In this document: positions 39,285 through 49,139 of the stretch, piece after piece
How the letters are laid out: the number at the start of each line of letters is the position of its first letter
Numbering within the stretch: the first letter of the stretch is position 1
Notes under the pieces: model-generated
Told to the model about the DNA's origin: nothing
The model's input: the letters and a program-made list of their open reading frames with translations, nothing else
Databases searched by the model: none
Made by a program: the position numbers and the translations under genes
Assembly: GCA_025055285.1 (NCBI GenBank)
Contig: JANWXM010000012.1
Span: 1-64,000 of the forward strand
Length of the DNA stretch: 64,000 bases
Reading direction: 5' to 3'
Source: Saprospiraceae bacterium
GTDB lineage: Bacteria > Bacteroidota > Bacteroidia > Chitinophagales > Saprospiraceae

Positions 39285-42143
39285 ATGCACAAACTCACTG
39301 GTATGGCGACGTTTCGGCTTCTTCTCGGGGTGCTTGTAGCTGTCCTTGCCATCGGCTGCGTGACAACAAAGAAGAAAAAAACAGATGTTGGGTGGCTAAA
39401 GAAAAATTATCACAATCTTACTTCCAAGTATAATTACTGGTTCAACGCAGACGAACTGCTTCGCCTCACCATAGCAGACCTTTCAGCGCAACATAAAGAT
39501 AATTACAACCAACTCCTAGAGCTCTATCCTTATGCTGCCGTCGACCCTAGCGGCGCGTTGGGCAATTTGGATAATGTCATCAAAAAGTCTGCTACTGCCA
39601 TTGTCCTCCATCGCGTAAGCGACTTTGTCGACGATTGTTATACCCTCATGGGTCAAGCTCAATACCTTAAGCGCGACTACGAGACAGCAGAGGCTACTTT
39701 TAGATATATCCAAGAGCATTACAACCCCAATACGAAGTCAAAATTGAAGCAAGGCAGCAAGAAAAAGAAGGACCTTAAGAAGAAGAAGAAAAAAAAGAAA
39801 AAGTCACCAAAGAAGAAAAAGAAGAAGAAAGCTTCGAGTGGAAAAGGTTCAAAAGAAGCCCAAAAAACAGCCAATGCGACTTCAGGCGGCAAAAACGTGA
39901 ACAGAACTTCTGCTGGAGGTGCTAAATCCAGAAAAGATGATTCGCTCTTAGAAGAGGAAGACCCTTACAGCAACTTCTTGCAACGTACGGCGGCCTATCC
40001 TTTGGCCATGATCTGGTTTGGGCGCACACTTACGGAGCGGCAGAAATACGAAGAGGCAGATTTCTTATATCGCAGTTTAGAACAAGATCCATTCTTTCCA
40101 GTAGAAATTCGTAAGGATCTTTACACTGCACAGGCTTATCTATACATCAAGCAGAAGCGCTTTGACCAAGCTATTGAGCCGCTAGAACGCGCTGTACAGC
40201 AAGCTCCGCGCAAACGCGAACGCGCTCGCCTGGCCTACATCCTTTCCCAATTATACGAACGCGCAAACCAACCCGACAAAGCCTATCAGGCGCTAAATAT
40301 TGCTCTAGCTAGCAATCCGGATTACGAGATGGAATTCAATGCCCGTTTGCGCCAGATACAGGCCGGGTATGCTCATCAGCGCTTCAGTGCTGCCGAAGCC
40401 ATAAACCAACTGGAGCGCATGATACGCGATGAGAAAAACATCGACTACAAAGACCAAATTTATTTTACTATAGCAGGCATCCTTCTGCGCGAAAAGCGAC
40501 GCGATGAAGCGGTTGCTATGTTGAAGAGGGCCTTGGCTAACGCTACTTCGAATACTTACCTGCGCGGCGAAGCCTATTTGCTGCTGGCCGACCTATACTT
40601 CGAAGGAGAAGACTATGTCTCTGCAAAGAAATATTATGACAGTACGCTGACTGTTTTGCCCGCAACAGACCCACGCTTTGGCCGGGTTCAGCGCTACGCG
40701 GATAACTTAACGGAGATTGCCCGCCTTATCACGCGGATAATGGAAAACGATAGCATCTTGCGCCTCTACTACATGTCGCCTGAGGAGCGAATAGCCTTTG
40801 CAAAGCGCCTTCAAAAACAGCAAAAGGAAGAGGCCAAACAACAAGCTGCCACCAACATGGCCGACAACTCGAAACCTACAGCTGAGCCACCTACTGCTCC
40901 TACCGCCGGTCAGCGCTCGTCATTCTATTTCTATAACGACGCTTTCGTTAAAAAAGGTAAAAAAGATTTTGCCAAAGTATGGGGCAACCGAAAACTAGAG
41001 GATAACTGGCGACGTAGCAACCGAGCCCAAACTTTCGCCGGTGCAGAGGGACTTGGCCCCAGCAGAACGGATACTGCAAACACTAACTTAAACGAAGACA
41101 TAGAAGCCATCCTCAAAGGACTACCCAAAAGCGAGGAAGAAATGGCCGTCATCCACGCCTCCACCTATGAGGCCATGTATCACCTCGGTGTGTTGTACCG
41201 CGATAAACTAGCCCATAATCAGCGTTGTGCTAATACGCTAGAAGAATTGCAGCGCCGCTACCCAGATACAACTAGATTCCAAATAGAGACTTGGTATTAT
41301 TGCTACCTGGCATTCAACGACTTAGGAAATAAAGAACGAGCTAAATACTACTATGATTTACTTGCTACTAAGCACCCGAATAGCCCTTACACGCGCGTGT
41401 TGACTGATCCGGCTTTCCTTCATAGTGCCCGCGAACGCGAGCGCGAGGCTACGCGCTATTATGACCAAACCTACGAACTCTTTAAAAAAGGCGACTACCA
41501 GACCGCTCTCGAACGCTGTCTGAAAGCACCTGAGCGTTATGGCAATATTCACCCGCTCATTCCCAAATTTACCCTCTTGAGGGCCTTGTGTATTGGCAGT
41601 CTGCAGGGACAAGCTGCCTATTGTGGGGCATTAAAAGAGGTTGTTGCCCTGCATCCTGAAAGCCCTGAAGCTACTCGCGCCAAAGAAATTATGCGCGTCG
41701 TCTCTTGCGATGGCCATGAGGTTGCCACAACTCCTGCTGCGCCCACTGCTCCTATCGACGATGCTTTCACCTTAGACGATGACAAACTCCACTATTTCCT
41801 CGTTGTTCTCTATGGCAGCGACATCCCTATCGATGAAGTTAAAATCGCTGTTTCCGACTACAATCGCGAGCATCACCGCTTGGAACAATTGCGCCTGTCG
41901 AACATCTACTTAGGCACTGATCTCAACACTCCTATTTTGGTGATTCGAAAGTTCGACAACAAGGAACAAGCCATGCGATATTATTACGAGGTAAAAGATC
42001 GCAAGGATTTTCTCGGTGAGACGTCAAAGAAAACGTACAGCAAAGAATTTTTTGCCATCACTCAAGAAAACTATCGCCGCGTGCTGAAAAACAAGACTTT
42101 AGATGGATATCGCGAGTTCTTCGCCCAACACTACCTCAAGTAG
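39285..42143 (+). CDS. porW: PorW/SprE-family T9SS lipoprotein with TPR repeats
   Basis: A 952-residue lipoprotein needed in homologues for type IX secretion and gliding. The signal sequence ends in lipobox LAIGC (Cys 25). The family N-terminus NYHNLTSKYNYWFNADELL follows, then a long series of TPR helices (about 40-150, 210-480, 610-760) and a C-terminal domain. An unusual lysine-rich linker at 159-182 (20 Lys in 24 residues) splits the first TPR group from the rest; it is followed by Gly/Ser/Lys-rich sequence to about 225. An alternative start is the ATG at 39303. It is divergent from the M23 gene. Other T9SS core genes are elsewhere. Confidence 0.87.
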   Translation: MHKLTGMATFRLLLGVLVAVLAIGCVTTKKKKTDVGWLKKNYHNLTSKYNYWFNADELLRLTIADLSAQHKDNYNQLLELYPYAAVDPSGALGNLDNVIKKSATAIVLHRVSDFVDDCYTLMGQAQYLKRDYETAEATFRYIQEHYNPNTKSKLKQGSKKKKDLKKKKKKKKKSPKKKKKKKASSGKGSKEAQKTANATSGGKNVNRTSAGGAKSRKDDSLLEEEDPYSNFLQRTAAYPLAMIWFGRTLTERQKYEEADFLYRSLEQDPFFPVEIRKDLYTAQAYLYIKQKRFDQAIEPLERAVQQAPRKRERARLAYILSQLYERANQPDKAYQALNIALASNPDYEMEFNARLRQIQAGYAHQRFSAAEAINQLERMIRDEKNIDYKDQIYFTIAGILLREKRRDEAVAMLKRALANATSNTYLRGEAYLLLADLYFEGEDYVSAKKYYDSTLTVLPATDPRFGRVQRYADNLTEIARLITRIMENDSILRLYYMSPEERIAFAKRLQKQQKEEAKQQAATNMADNSKPTAEPPTAPTAGQRSSFYFYNDAFVKKGKKDFAKVWGNRKLEDNWRRSNRAQTFAGAEGLGPSRTDTANTNLNEDIEAILKGLPKSEEEMAVIHASTYEAMYHLGVLYRDKLAHNQRCANTLEELQRRYPDTTRFQIETWYYCYLAFNDLGNKERAKYYYDLLATKHPNSPYTRVLTDPAFLHSAREREREATRYYDQTYELFKKGDYQTALERCLKAPERYGNIHPLIPKFTLLRALCIGSLQGQAAYCGALKEVVALHPESPEATRAKEIMRVVSCDGHEVATTPAAPTAPIDDAFTLDDDKLHYFLVVLYGSDIPIDEVKIAVSDYNREHHRLEQLRLSNIYLGTDLNTPILVIRKFDNKEQAMRYYYEVKDRKDFLGETSKKTYSKEFFAITQENYRRVLKNKTLDGYREFFAQHYLK

Positions 42144-42179
42144 AGGGAAAGTCGAACTCTTCATCAGGCGAATGAGCAC

Positions 42180-43052
42180 CTACAACCGTTGAAAGGACGC
42201 GCAGCCGAGCGGCCGCAGTTCTTGGTCGTCGAGCACAAGCAAGAAGTAAGTTCCTCGAGGCAAGTGGCCAATGCGCAGTATTTCGCCGCTGTAGATCCGT
42301 TGGCTGTCAATGAAACGACCGGCGGACTCTACGACCCATACTCGTAGCAAGCCAGGATGTTCTACTCTCAAACGCAAGGTTTCGGAAGCTGGATTGGGAA
42401 CTAATTCCACCGGTAGCAATGAGTAACTTGGCTCTTGTGCACCAACTGAACCTTGAAAGGACAATTCATCCACCCACATGGTGCTGTTGGGCGCAGGTGC
42501 AGCCGGATTTTTGCTCGAGGAAATGACGATTAATGCAGTGTCTGGCTTGGCATTAGACCGGTAAGTCAACGGCGCAGAGAACGGCGCATAATTTGCCGTA
42601 GGACCGCCTAGCCAAAAAAACAGAGCCACTGTGTCGCGCGCTCCGCTGGGTAGGGTCCGTGTCAGCAAACCAAAGACTGCACAACTGTCGCCCGAGCCGG
42701 GCACGTATTTGTAATATCCGGTCAAGCGCTCCGGGCGTTGATCGTAAGCGAACCCGCCACTTACTGTCTGACTTTGAAGGTCCAATTTGCCCGTGAACAA
42801 TAATCCCGGGATACGCCCGAAAGGCAAGTCTCGCGTAAAGAGGCGCGCGGCAAAATTGCCAGAGTACTTGTCTGTACTCTTCTCACACGTCACAGCAAGT
42901 CCATTCGTCGCTTGAGCAACTGTGCCCCAGCTTGTCGGGTATTCATAATTGCCGCCAGACTGCCAATTCTCAAAACCCGCATTTGGAATCTGGGCTAAAG
43001 CACTCGTTGTCCAAAAACCAAACAGGAAAACTAAAAAAAACACCTTCTCCAT
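42180..43052 (-). CDS. PCMD-like secreted protein with T9SS sorting domain
   Basis: A 290-residue secreted protein. A signal peptide (MEKVFFLVFLFGFWTTSALA) is followed by a jelly-roll-like domain that opens IPNAGFENWQ and holds RPERLTGYYKYVPGSGDSC and MWVDELSFQG. These phrases are typical of PCMD (putative carbohydrate metabolism) proteins of Bacteroidota. A short T9SS type A sorting domain ends the protein (LVPNPASETLRLRVEHPG, then RGTYFLLVLDD). It is likely exported by the T9SS; a carbohydrate-binding role is only suggested by the family name. It converges on porW with a 36-base gap. Confidence 0.82.
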   Translation of the reverse strand: MEKVFFLVFLFGFWTTSALAQIPNAGFENWQSGGNYEYPTSWGTVAQATNGLAVTCEKSTDKYSGNFAARLFTRDLPFGRIPGLLFTGKLDLQSQTVSGGFAYDQRPERLTGYYKYVPGSGDSCAVFGLLTRTLPSGARDTVALFFWLGGPTANYAPFSAPLTYRSNAKPDTALIVISSSKNPAAPAPNSTMWVDELSFQGSVGAQEPSYSLLPVELVPNPASETLRLRVEHPGLLRVWVVESAGRFIDSQRIYSGEILRIGHLPRGTYFLLVLDDQELRPLGCASFQRL

Positions 43053-43985
43053 GATAAAAGGAAAACAAACATTGAAAGCTAAGGTAAATATCGCGAGTCG
43101 AAGATCGGAAATTAGAAAAACATTGGATTAGCCCAGAAATTTTTGCAGAAATTGACCAGTTGTTCCAATCTAAAGTTAAAACGCGGCAATAGAAAATAGG
43201 CCTACGCGGCTAAGTAAGGCAACGTGCTGTTTTCTGCACGGCACTTGTCGTGCGGTAATGCGTCAGTTTCTTTTTTAACGCTCGATTTATCAAGTGAAGA
43301 GCTAAAAATTCTGCTTATGTTCGTTTAAACAAAAATATTATTCTGGCTTTATGGTCAATACTGAATTTTTTATGAATCGGATTAAAAATAGATAAAAGGT
43401 CATACCTCAATGAGGCGAAACATTGGATGGCGTTCCTTACTACATGAGTCGGCTATATGGGTTGCTGATTTTCAGGTTTATGTATGAAAACTGGGCTATA
43501 GGGGAACATGCTTTCAATCTGCAACTTTAAAGGCAAGAACAGGGGGCTTAACTTGTATTGCACGACAGTTCAATTCTTCGAAGACCTTGCGTCAATTTCT
43601 CGGTTGGAAAAAGTTCGTATGTCTTGTTGGCTGAGCCTACAAGACCGAAAACGCGAATTCTCACGTCTTTGTGCAAAAACTGGCTAATAGGGAACGCGAG
43701 CCGAAACATTCGTTAAAAAAATTAAACTTACGAATCTCTTCTTGTGTTAAAAAATTAACATTATTTGAGAATAGCTGTTTTAGGCCTGTTTTCAGAAAGC
43801 TAAAAATTTCTTTCGTATAAAACCGCTTAAGAGGAGATTTCATAAAATCACATAGCAAGAGACGGCTTTTTATTGGTTAATTATTCTGAGAACTTTATTC
43901 GACATCCTTTATCGCAAGTTGGATTTTTGCTAAATTTTAACAACTCTTTCTTAAAACTTTTTAACTTTTTTTTAACGATCCGAGT
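43053..43985. other. AT-rich intergenic region
   Basis: More than 900 bases without a supported gene. A 65-codon minus-strand frame at 43661-43858 lacks recognisable features. The segment becomes very AT-rich toward the glycosyltransferase promoter. Confidence 0.4.
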
Positions 43986-43993
43986 TACCTTTG
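43986..43993 (+). promoter_or_regulatory. Promoter -7 box TACCTTTG for the glycosyltransferase pair
   Basis: Exact TAnnTTTG match, 31 bases before the ATG at 44025. No good TTG -33 element is seen at the usual distance. Confidence 0.6.
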
Positions 43994-44024
43994 CCTCGCC
44001 TTTTAGGAGGCTGTCTAAGTTTTT

Positions 44025-44759
44025 ATGAAGAACGCCAGCAAACCACGCATCGCTGTGATTATTCCAGCCTTCAACGAGGAAGATGCGTTGCCATTTGTGC
44101 TGGCGACGCTTCCAAAGAATTGGGTGCAGCGAACCATTGTGTGCGACAATGGCTCAACTGACCGAACTGCCGAAATTGCCCGACTTATGGGTGCTACTGT
44201 GGTGCGAGCATCTCGGCGCGGCTATGGTTCGGCTTGTTTAGCGGGCATTGCTTACCTCAAACAACTGCCTAGAGAAGACCAACCTGAAGTCGTTGTCTTC
44301 TTGGATGCTGACTACGCTGACGACCCCAACGACCTGCCAAAAGTGGCTGGGCCAGTCCTAGAGGGAAGCTGCGATCTAGTCATAGGCTCGCGTCTCTCAG
44401 GAAAGATGGAACCTGGTGCTATGAGCTTGCCTCAGCGCTTCGGCAATTGGTTAGCATCGCTACTCATCCGTCTTTTTTTCGGCAAACGATTTACCGACTT
44501 AGGGCCTTTTCGGGCCATTCGGTGGGATCGCTTGCAACAGCTCAATATGCGCGATACAAACTATGGCTGGACGGTAGAGATGCAGATCAAAGCGGTGTTG
44601 CAAGGGTTGTGCTGTGCAGAAGTGCCCGTAAACTACCGTAGACGCGTAGCTGGTCGTAGCAAAGTTTCTGGCACATTAAGAGGTGTTGTCTTAGCCGGCA
44701 CCAAGATCCTTAGCCTCATTTTCTGGCACTACCTCCAATACAGTCGACAGAAACGCTGA
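44025..44759 (+). CDS. Glycosyltransferase family 2 (polyprenyl-phosphate glycosyltransferase type)
   Basis: A 244-residue GT-A fold enzyme. VIIPAFNEEDALPFVLATL opens the nucleotide-sugar domain, VCDNGSTDRTAEIA follows and VVFLDADYADDPNDL carries the DxD-type metal site (DAD). The last third, with GSRLSGKMEPGAMSLPQRFGNWL and VPVNYRRRVAGRSKVSGTL, is typical of dolichyl/undecaprenyl-phosphate mannose or glucose synthase-like enzymes. No multi-span membrane tail is present. It starts an apparent two-gene unit with the cellulose-synthase-like gene 48 bases downstream; the product sugar is unknown. Confidence 0.88.
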   Translation: MKNASKPRIAVIIPAFNEEDALPFVLATLPKNWVQRTIVCDNGSTDRTAEIARLMGATVVRASRRGYGSACLAGIAYLKQLPREDQPEVVVFLDADYADDPNDLPKVAGPVLEGSCDLVIGSRLSGKMEPGAMSLPQRFGNWLASLLIRLFFGKRFTDLGPFRAIRWDRLQQLNMRDTNYGWTVEMQIKAVLQGLCCAEVPVNYRRRVAGRSKVSGTLRGVVLAGTKILSLIFWHYLQYSRQKR

Positions 44760-44807
44760 AAAACAACATTAACCCGTTTTAGCAAAACTTAAAACAGCTC
44801 ACTCGAT

Positions 44808-46349
44808 ATGTTTGGAATTCAAGCCCTATTTGATGCCTTGCGCTATCAGGCTTTCGTGGACTTTGGCTACCTGATGCTGCTAGTATATTTCATAGCAATG
44901 AGCGGTGTCACATTGTATGCTCTAGTGCAAGTGCACCTGCTGTTTCTGTACAAGAAGTACCACAAAGAACACCCCGTCATCGAATACAAAAAATATGACC
45001 CAAACGACCCGAACTTACCTTTTGTGACGGTGCAGCTGCCCATGTACAATGAAATGTACGTCGCTGAACGCATCATTGACTGCGTGGCTGCGCAAGAATA
45101 TCCAAAGGATAAGTTTGAAATTCACGTTCTGGACGACTCTACCGACGAAACAGTTCAGATTGTCGCCCGGAAAGTTGCTGAACTGCGCGCAAGAGGATAT
45201 AACATCGAACACATCCACCGCACCAATCGCCAAGGCTACAAGGCCGGTGCGCTACAAGAGGCCATGCCGCGCGCCCGCGGAGAATTCATTGCAATCTTCG
45301 ATGCTGATTTCACCCCTCGGCCCGATTTCCTGAGAACCACAATTCCTTACTTCGAAGACCCAAAAGTGGGTATCGTACAAACGCGCTGGGAGCACCTCAA
45401 TGCCGATTATAGCATGCTCACTAAATTGCAAGCGCTTCAGCTGAATGTTCACTTTACCGTGGAGCAGGCGGGCCGCTCGTATGGCAATCTGCTGCTGCAG
45501 TTTAATGGAACAGCAGGAGTATGGCGCAAAAAAGTCATCGAAGAAGCTGGCGGGTGGCAAAGCGATACGCTCACGGAAGATCTAGATCTCAGCTTCCGGG
45601 CACAAATTTTGGGCTATCGCATCCAATACTTAGAAAAACTCGGTAGCCCAGCAGAATTACCTGTGGATATGAATGCCCTAAAAGGCCAGCAATTCCGCTG
45701 GAACAAGGGTGGTGCCCAAAATGCTCGCAAACTCATTAAACTGGTATGGAATGCCAAAACACTTACTCCTCTACAAAAAGTACATGCCATCAGTCAGTTG
45801 CTGGCTTATGGCGTGTTTCTATGGGTATTTATCGCTGCGATCAGCAGTATCCCTCTGTCGTTTGCCTTTAGTGAATTGGGCATTTCCACGCACTTCCTCT
45901 CATTCTCAGTAATAGGGTTGTTTGCTGTAGCAGCTATTTCTTACACTGCCAACGTCACAGCGGCGCTCAATCGTCAGACGCCTCCTTCCTTCTGGGAAAA
46001 GGTGCGTTTCTTCGGATTGTTCCTCTCTTTCCTGCCAATGTCTATGGGGCTATCATTATATAACGCTATCGCCGTTATCGAGGGCCTGCGCGGAAAGGTC
46101 TCTGCTTTCGTACGCACTCCAAAGTACGGCATCACGAGCGATCGCACGCCTATTCGCCAGGCAGCCTACATGGCCCGCAAAATTTCTTGGGTAACCTATG
46201 CCGAAGGTGTAATGGCTTTAGTATTCCTTTCTGCGGCTTTGGCAGGCATCCGAACAGGAAACAGCGCCTTCGTGCTTTTCCATTTTATGCTAGCCTTCGG
46301 TTTTGCCACCATCTGCTATTATTCCATTAAACACTTGCGTTTCGATTGA
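44808..46349 (+). CDS. Cellulose-synthase-like processive glycosyltransferase (GT2)
   Basis: A 513-residue inner-membrane glycosyltransferase. One N-terminal helix is followed by the cytosolic GT-A domain with VTVQLPMYNEMYVAERIID, HVLDDSTDET, IFDADFTPRPDF (DxD) and TLTEDLDLSFRA (the TED motif), then QQFRWNKGG (the Q(Q/R)xRW motif), and four to five C-terminal membrane helices. All catalytic motifs of processive GT2 enzymes are intact. Such proteins are common in Bacteroidota and resemble plant CslA mannan synthases; the polymer made here is unknown. No PilZ domain or BcsB-like partner is present. Confidence 0.9.
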   Translation: MFGIQALFDALRYQAFVDFGYLMLLVYFIAMSGVTLYALVQVHLLFLYKKYHKEHPVIEYKKYDPNDPNLPFVTVQLPMYNEMYVAERIIDCVAAQEYPKDKFEIHVLDDSTDETVQIVARKVAELRARGYNIEHIHRTNRQGYKAGALQEAMPRARGEFIAIFDADFTPRPDFLRTTIPYFEDPKVGIVQTRWEHLNADYSMLTKLQALQLNVHFTVEQAGRSYGNLLLQFNGTAGVWRKKVIEEAGGWQSDTLTEDLDLSFRAQILGYRIQYLEKLGSPAELPVDMNALKGQQFRWNKGGAQNARKLIKLVWNAKTLTPLQKVHAISQLLAYGVFLWVFIAAISSIPLSFAFSELGISTHFLSFSVIGLFAVAAISYTANVTAALNRQTPPSFWEKVRFFGLFLSFLPMSMGLSLYNAIAVIEGLRGKVSAFVRTPKYGITSDRTPIRQAAYMARKISWVTYAEGVMALVFLSAALAGIRTGNSAFVLFHFMLAFGFATICYYSIKHLRFD

Positions 46350-46605
46350 AAAAAGTTATTTTCCTTGCACTTTTCTCTGGAAAGAGCGCATTCCTCTAGC
46401 CTAGAACTGATTCTGCGACCGAAATTGCGATAGAAGATTCAAGGTGAACGCTAAAGCTTAGACATCAGCTCTATCAGAGGAAACAAAGTAGCCCATTTTG
46501 AATAATTACCTAAAAGAGGTTTTCTCGTATTCGCAAACTCGAAGACAACGCCTTGTATCCTAGAAGGCGTTTCCTCGGGTGGAAGTCAGTGTAGTTGCAG
46601 TCAAA

Positions 46606-46995
46606 TTACTCTATGAGTTCTGCCTTGTAGACAAGGAAGTTTGTCTTTCCTTGCCAAGGGAAAGCGTCTATCTTTTCTCGATAATAGCACCGCACCGTCC
46701 GACCCTCCCATTGTTGCAACTGCTGATAGACACTGCTGCCTTGAATGGAAAAATCCCAAACACTCTGCTTCGACATCATCATGCTGCCTGTCAAATGCAG
46801 TTGACCCTCGTATGTTTTGAAGAAAATGCCTTGACGGGCTACTTTGACCAATGTACCTGTTCGAGAACCATCGCTGACAGTGTAGTTTCGGTAGAAGTAG
46901 TAGCCCATTACGAAGAGCAAGGCTCCCGCTAAGAGAGCCCACAAACTTCGGCGAAGCCACTTGAGCAAAGTCTGCATTGAAGAAGAGAAATCCAT
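46606..46995 (-). CDS. Small membrane protein of unknown function
   Basis: A 129-residue protein with one N-terminal membrane helix (LRRSLWALLAGALLFVMGYYFY) and a small soluble domain outside. The phrase DGSRTGTLVKVARQGIFFKTYEGQLHLTG is conserved in a Bacteroidota family that databases sometimes label 6-phosphogluconate dehydrogenase; nothing here supports that enzyme name. The domain looks like a compact beta-barrel with DFSIQGSSVYQQLQQWEGRTVRCYYREK. The start could also be the Met seven codons in. It lies between the glycosyltransferases and an aldehyde dehydrogenase without clear operon ties. Confidence 0.72.
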   Translation of the reverse strand: MDFSSSMQTLLKWLRRSLWALLAGALLFVMGYYFYRNYTVSDGSRTGTLVKVARQGIFFKTYEGQLHLTGSMMMSKQSVWDFSIQGSSVYQQLQQWEGRTVRCYYREKIDAFPWQGKTNFLVYKAELIE

Positions 46996-47058
46996 AACAA
47001 AGCGCTGTTTGGAAAGAACACTATTTCAGGCGCTAACATACGGGCGTTCGCTCAACTG

Positions 47059-48501
47059 TTATAACCAGCGCGCTAGCCAGCCCGCTGCATACTTCACGAA
47101 AGCGGAGCGGTAAGGCGGCAAAAAGAGCGTTGTCGTAGGCCATGGGCTGTGCTGGCGCGCAACAGCTCGCGCGTGACTGAACTCTAAGAACCCCCACTCG
47201 CCGTGATAACGCCCAATTCCACTGTGGTTTTGGCCTCCGAAGGGCAAGTTAGGATTGAAAAACTGCAAACCACACTCGTTAATGCACATGCCGCCGCTGC
47301 GCGTTTCATTGAGCACGCGCTGCCAGTGCTCGCGTTTTTTGCTAAAAACGTACAATGCCAGCGGTTTAGGGTAGGTATTGATGTAGTCAATGGCCTCTTG
47401 TAACAGGCGATACGGGCGTATCGGCAGCAAAGGGCCAAAAATCTCGGCATCCCAAATGGCTGCTCCATCGGGCACAGAGGTCAAAATCGTCGGTTCAATG
47501 TAGCGCTCCTCTGCCACACTGCGCCCGCCAAAGCGCACCGTTGCACCGCGCTGCACGGCATCGTCTAGTAAACCCTTGACGAAAGAGAAATGCCGGTCGT
47601 GGATGAGCCGAGGGTAATCAGGCGACTGCTGCCGCGCCTCGGGTGTTGCACCGTAGTACCGTTTAAAATACGATTCTAGATGCTCAATAAGGGCCTCCTG
47701 AACGGACTCGTGTACGAGCACATAATCAGGCGCAATACATATCTGCCCTGCGTTCATGCCCTTCATCCAGGCAATGCGCGAGGCAGCTCGCTCTACATCA
47801 GCACTTTCATCCACGACAACGGGGCTTTTTCCTCCCAACTCCAGCGTCACTGACGACAAATGCTTGGCCGCGGCTGCCATAACGATTTTGCCTACAGCCG
47901 GGCTGCCCGTAAAAAAGATGTGATCGAAGGGCTGTTCCAAAAGCACTTGAGCAACTTCTACATCTCCCTCAACCACAGCTGCTTCCTCTTCTGCGAAGCA
48001 TGCATTAACTATTTCCTTAATCAGGCAGGCACTGTGAGGCGCATGTTCAGAAGGCTTAATAATGGCACAGTTGCCCGCTGCTATTGCTGATGCTAGTGGT
48101 ATTAGGCTAAGGTTGAACGGATAATTCCATGGCGATAAAATTAGGCAAATGCCTTTTGGTTCGTAGTGTATCCAAGCTGAGGAGCCAATCAATGGAAGCC
48201 GAACACCTACACGACGCGGCGCCATCCAAGCAGAGAGATGACGCAAGGCATGGCGAATCTCGCCAGTAGTGGCTGCTATCTCGGTAATGTCTGTTTCGAG
48301 AGGAGGCTTCCGAAAGTCTGCCCACATTGCTTCCTGAATGGCCTTACGATAGCGCAATAAAGCGCTGTGCAAGGCGCGCAGCTTGGCTTTTCGTTCGCGA
48401 GCAGTTGTGCGCGCTACGACCTCTCGATGTCGACGCTGGCGCTCGAAGAGTGTCTTAATTGTCGTATGCCAACTCTCAGCAGAAATTGTATCAAGGTTCA
48501 T
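47059..48501 (-). CDS. Aldehyde dehydrogenase, class 3 (fatty-aldehyde type)
   Basis: A 480-residue NAD(P)-dependent aldehyde dehydrogenase. Motifs in order: ILSPWNYPFNLSLIPL, IIKPSEHAP, FTGSPAVGKIVM, the general-base Glu in TLELGGKSPVVV and the catalytic Cys in NAGQICIAPDYVLV; FGGQNHSGIGRYHG follows near the C-terminus. Length and the C-terminal hydrophobic/basic tail (FVKYAAGWLARWL) fit the class 3 group that oxidizes long-chain or medium-chain aldehydes, possibly with membrane association. A TACCTTTG promoter box lies upstream and hpf is divergent. The physiological substrate cannot be told from sequence. Confidence 0.93.
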   Translation of the reverse strand: MNLDTISAESWHTTIKTLFERQRRHREVVARTTARERKAKLRALHSALLRYRKAIQEAMWADFRKPPLETDITEIAATTGEIRHALRHLSAWMAPRRVGVRLPLIGSSAWIHYEPKGICLILSPWNYPFNLSLIPLASAIAAGNCAIIKPSEHAPHSACLIKEIVNACFAEEEAAVVEGDVEVAQVLLEQPFDHIFFTGSPAVGKIVMAAAAKHLSSVTLELGGKSPVVVDESADVERAASRIAWMKGMNAGQICIAPDYVLVHESVQEALIEHLESYFKRYYGATPEARQQSPDYPRLIHDRHFSFVKGLLDDAVQRGATVRFGGRSVAEERYIEPTILTSVPDGAAIWDAEIFGPLLPIRPYRLLQEAIDYINTYPKPLALYVFSKKREHWQRVLNETRSGGMCINECGLQFFNPNLPFGGQNHSGIGRYHGEWGFLEFSHARAVARQHSPWPTTTLFLPPYRSAFVKYAAGWLARWL

Positions 48502-48550
48502 CTTTTTTTATCAGTTTGGCTACTCTGTAGCAAAACAACAAACTTTTTCC

Positions 48551-48558
48551 CAAAGGTA
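48551..48558 (-). promoter_or_regulatory. Promoter -7 box TACCTTTG for the aldehyde dehydrogenase
   Basis: Exact TAnnTTTG match on the minus strand, 49 bases before the ATG at 48501. Confidence 0.6.
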
Positions 48559-48788
48559 TAAAGGATAGAGAGACGATATTCGTTCTCTTTGTGCGAACCA
48601 TTTACAAAGCAGTGGCTGATCCTTGCTTTGAAATTTTTAGGGTAAATAAAAAACTTTAAGCACTTGCTTTATATTGAATAAATGTTGTAATCTTGCCTCG
48701 GAAAAGAAAAATTTCCAGTTTTGGTCGATAGAGATCAAAACTTAAGATGGTAAAAGTTCATTTTATAACTATTAAATTTTAGAACTAT

Positions 48789-49115
48789 ATGAACATCAAC
48801 GTGCGAACCTTGCACTGCCAAGCTGATGAGCGGTTAGTCAATTACATCCACACAAAAATTCAGCGCTTGCGCAAAATATATCATCGAATTGAAGGCATCG
48901 ATGTTCGATTAATAGAAGAAAAAAAGGGGGACAAAGTAGCAGAAGTTCAGATGCATGTTCCGGGAGGTTGGCTGGTGGATAGAAAGAAGGCGACGACATT
49001 TGAATCGGCAGTAAACGCTTCTATAGATACACTGCGTCGGCAGCTGGCGCGCTACAAGGAAAAGCGCCACGGTTACGAGCCAGAGAAGGCAAGCAGTTTC
49101 CAGGCAAGTGAGTAA
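48789..49115 (+). CDS. hpf: Ribosome hibernation promoting factor, short type
   Basis: A 108-residue protein of the HPF/RaiA (S30AE) family that binds the 30S decoding region and silences ribosomes in stationary phase. Recognised by NINVRTLHCQADERLVNYI, QRLRKIYHRIEGIDVRLIEEKKG and ESAVNASIDTLRRQLARYKEKR. It has the short form without the C-terminal dimerization domain of long HPF, so pairing of ribosomes would need another factor. A near-match promoter TAATCTTG at 48688-48695 would give a leader of about 90 bases in an AT-rich region. A hairpin-rich intergenic element follows. Confidence 0.93.
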   Translation: MNINVRTLHCQADERLVNYIHTKIQRLRKIYHRIEGIDVRLIEEKKGDKVAEVQMHVPGGWLVDRKKATTFESAVNASIDTLRRQLARYKEKRHGYEPEKASSFQASE

Positions 49116-49139
49116 GCGTAATTATCTAATTGGGTAGAA

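Noticed and set aside
46606-46995. Enzyme name 6-phosphogluconate dehydrogenase for the small membrane protein
   Set aside because: The protein is 129 residues with a membrane helix and has no Rossmann fold or catalytic motif of that enzyme.
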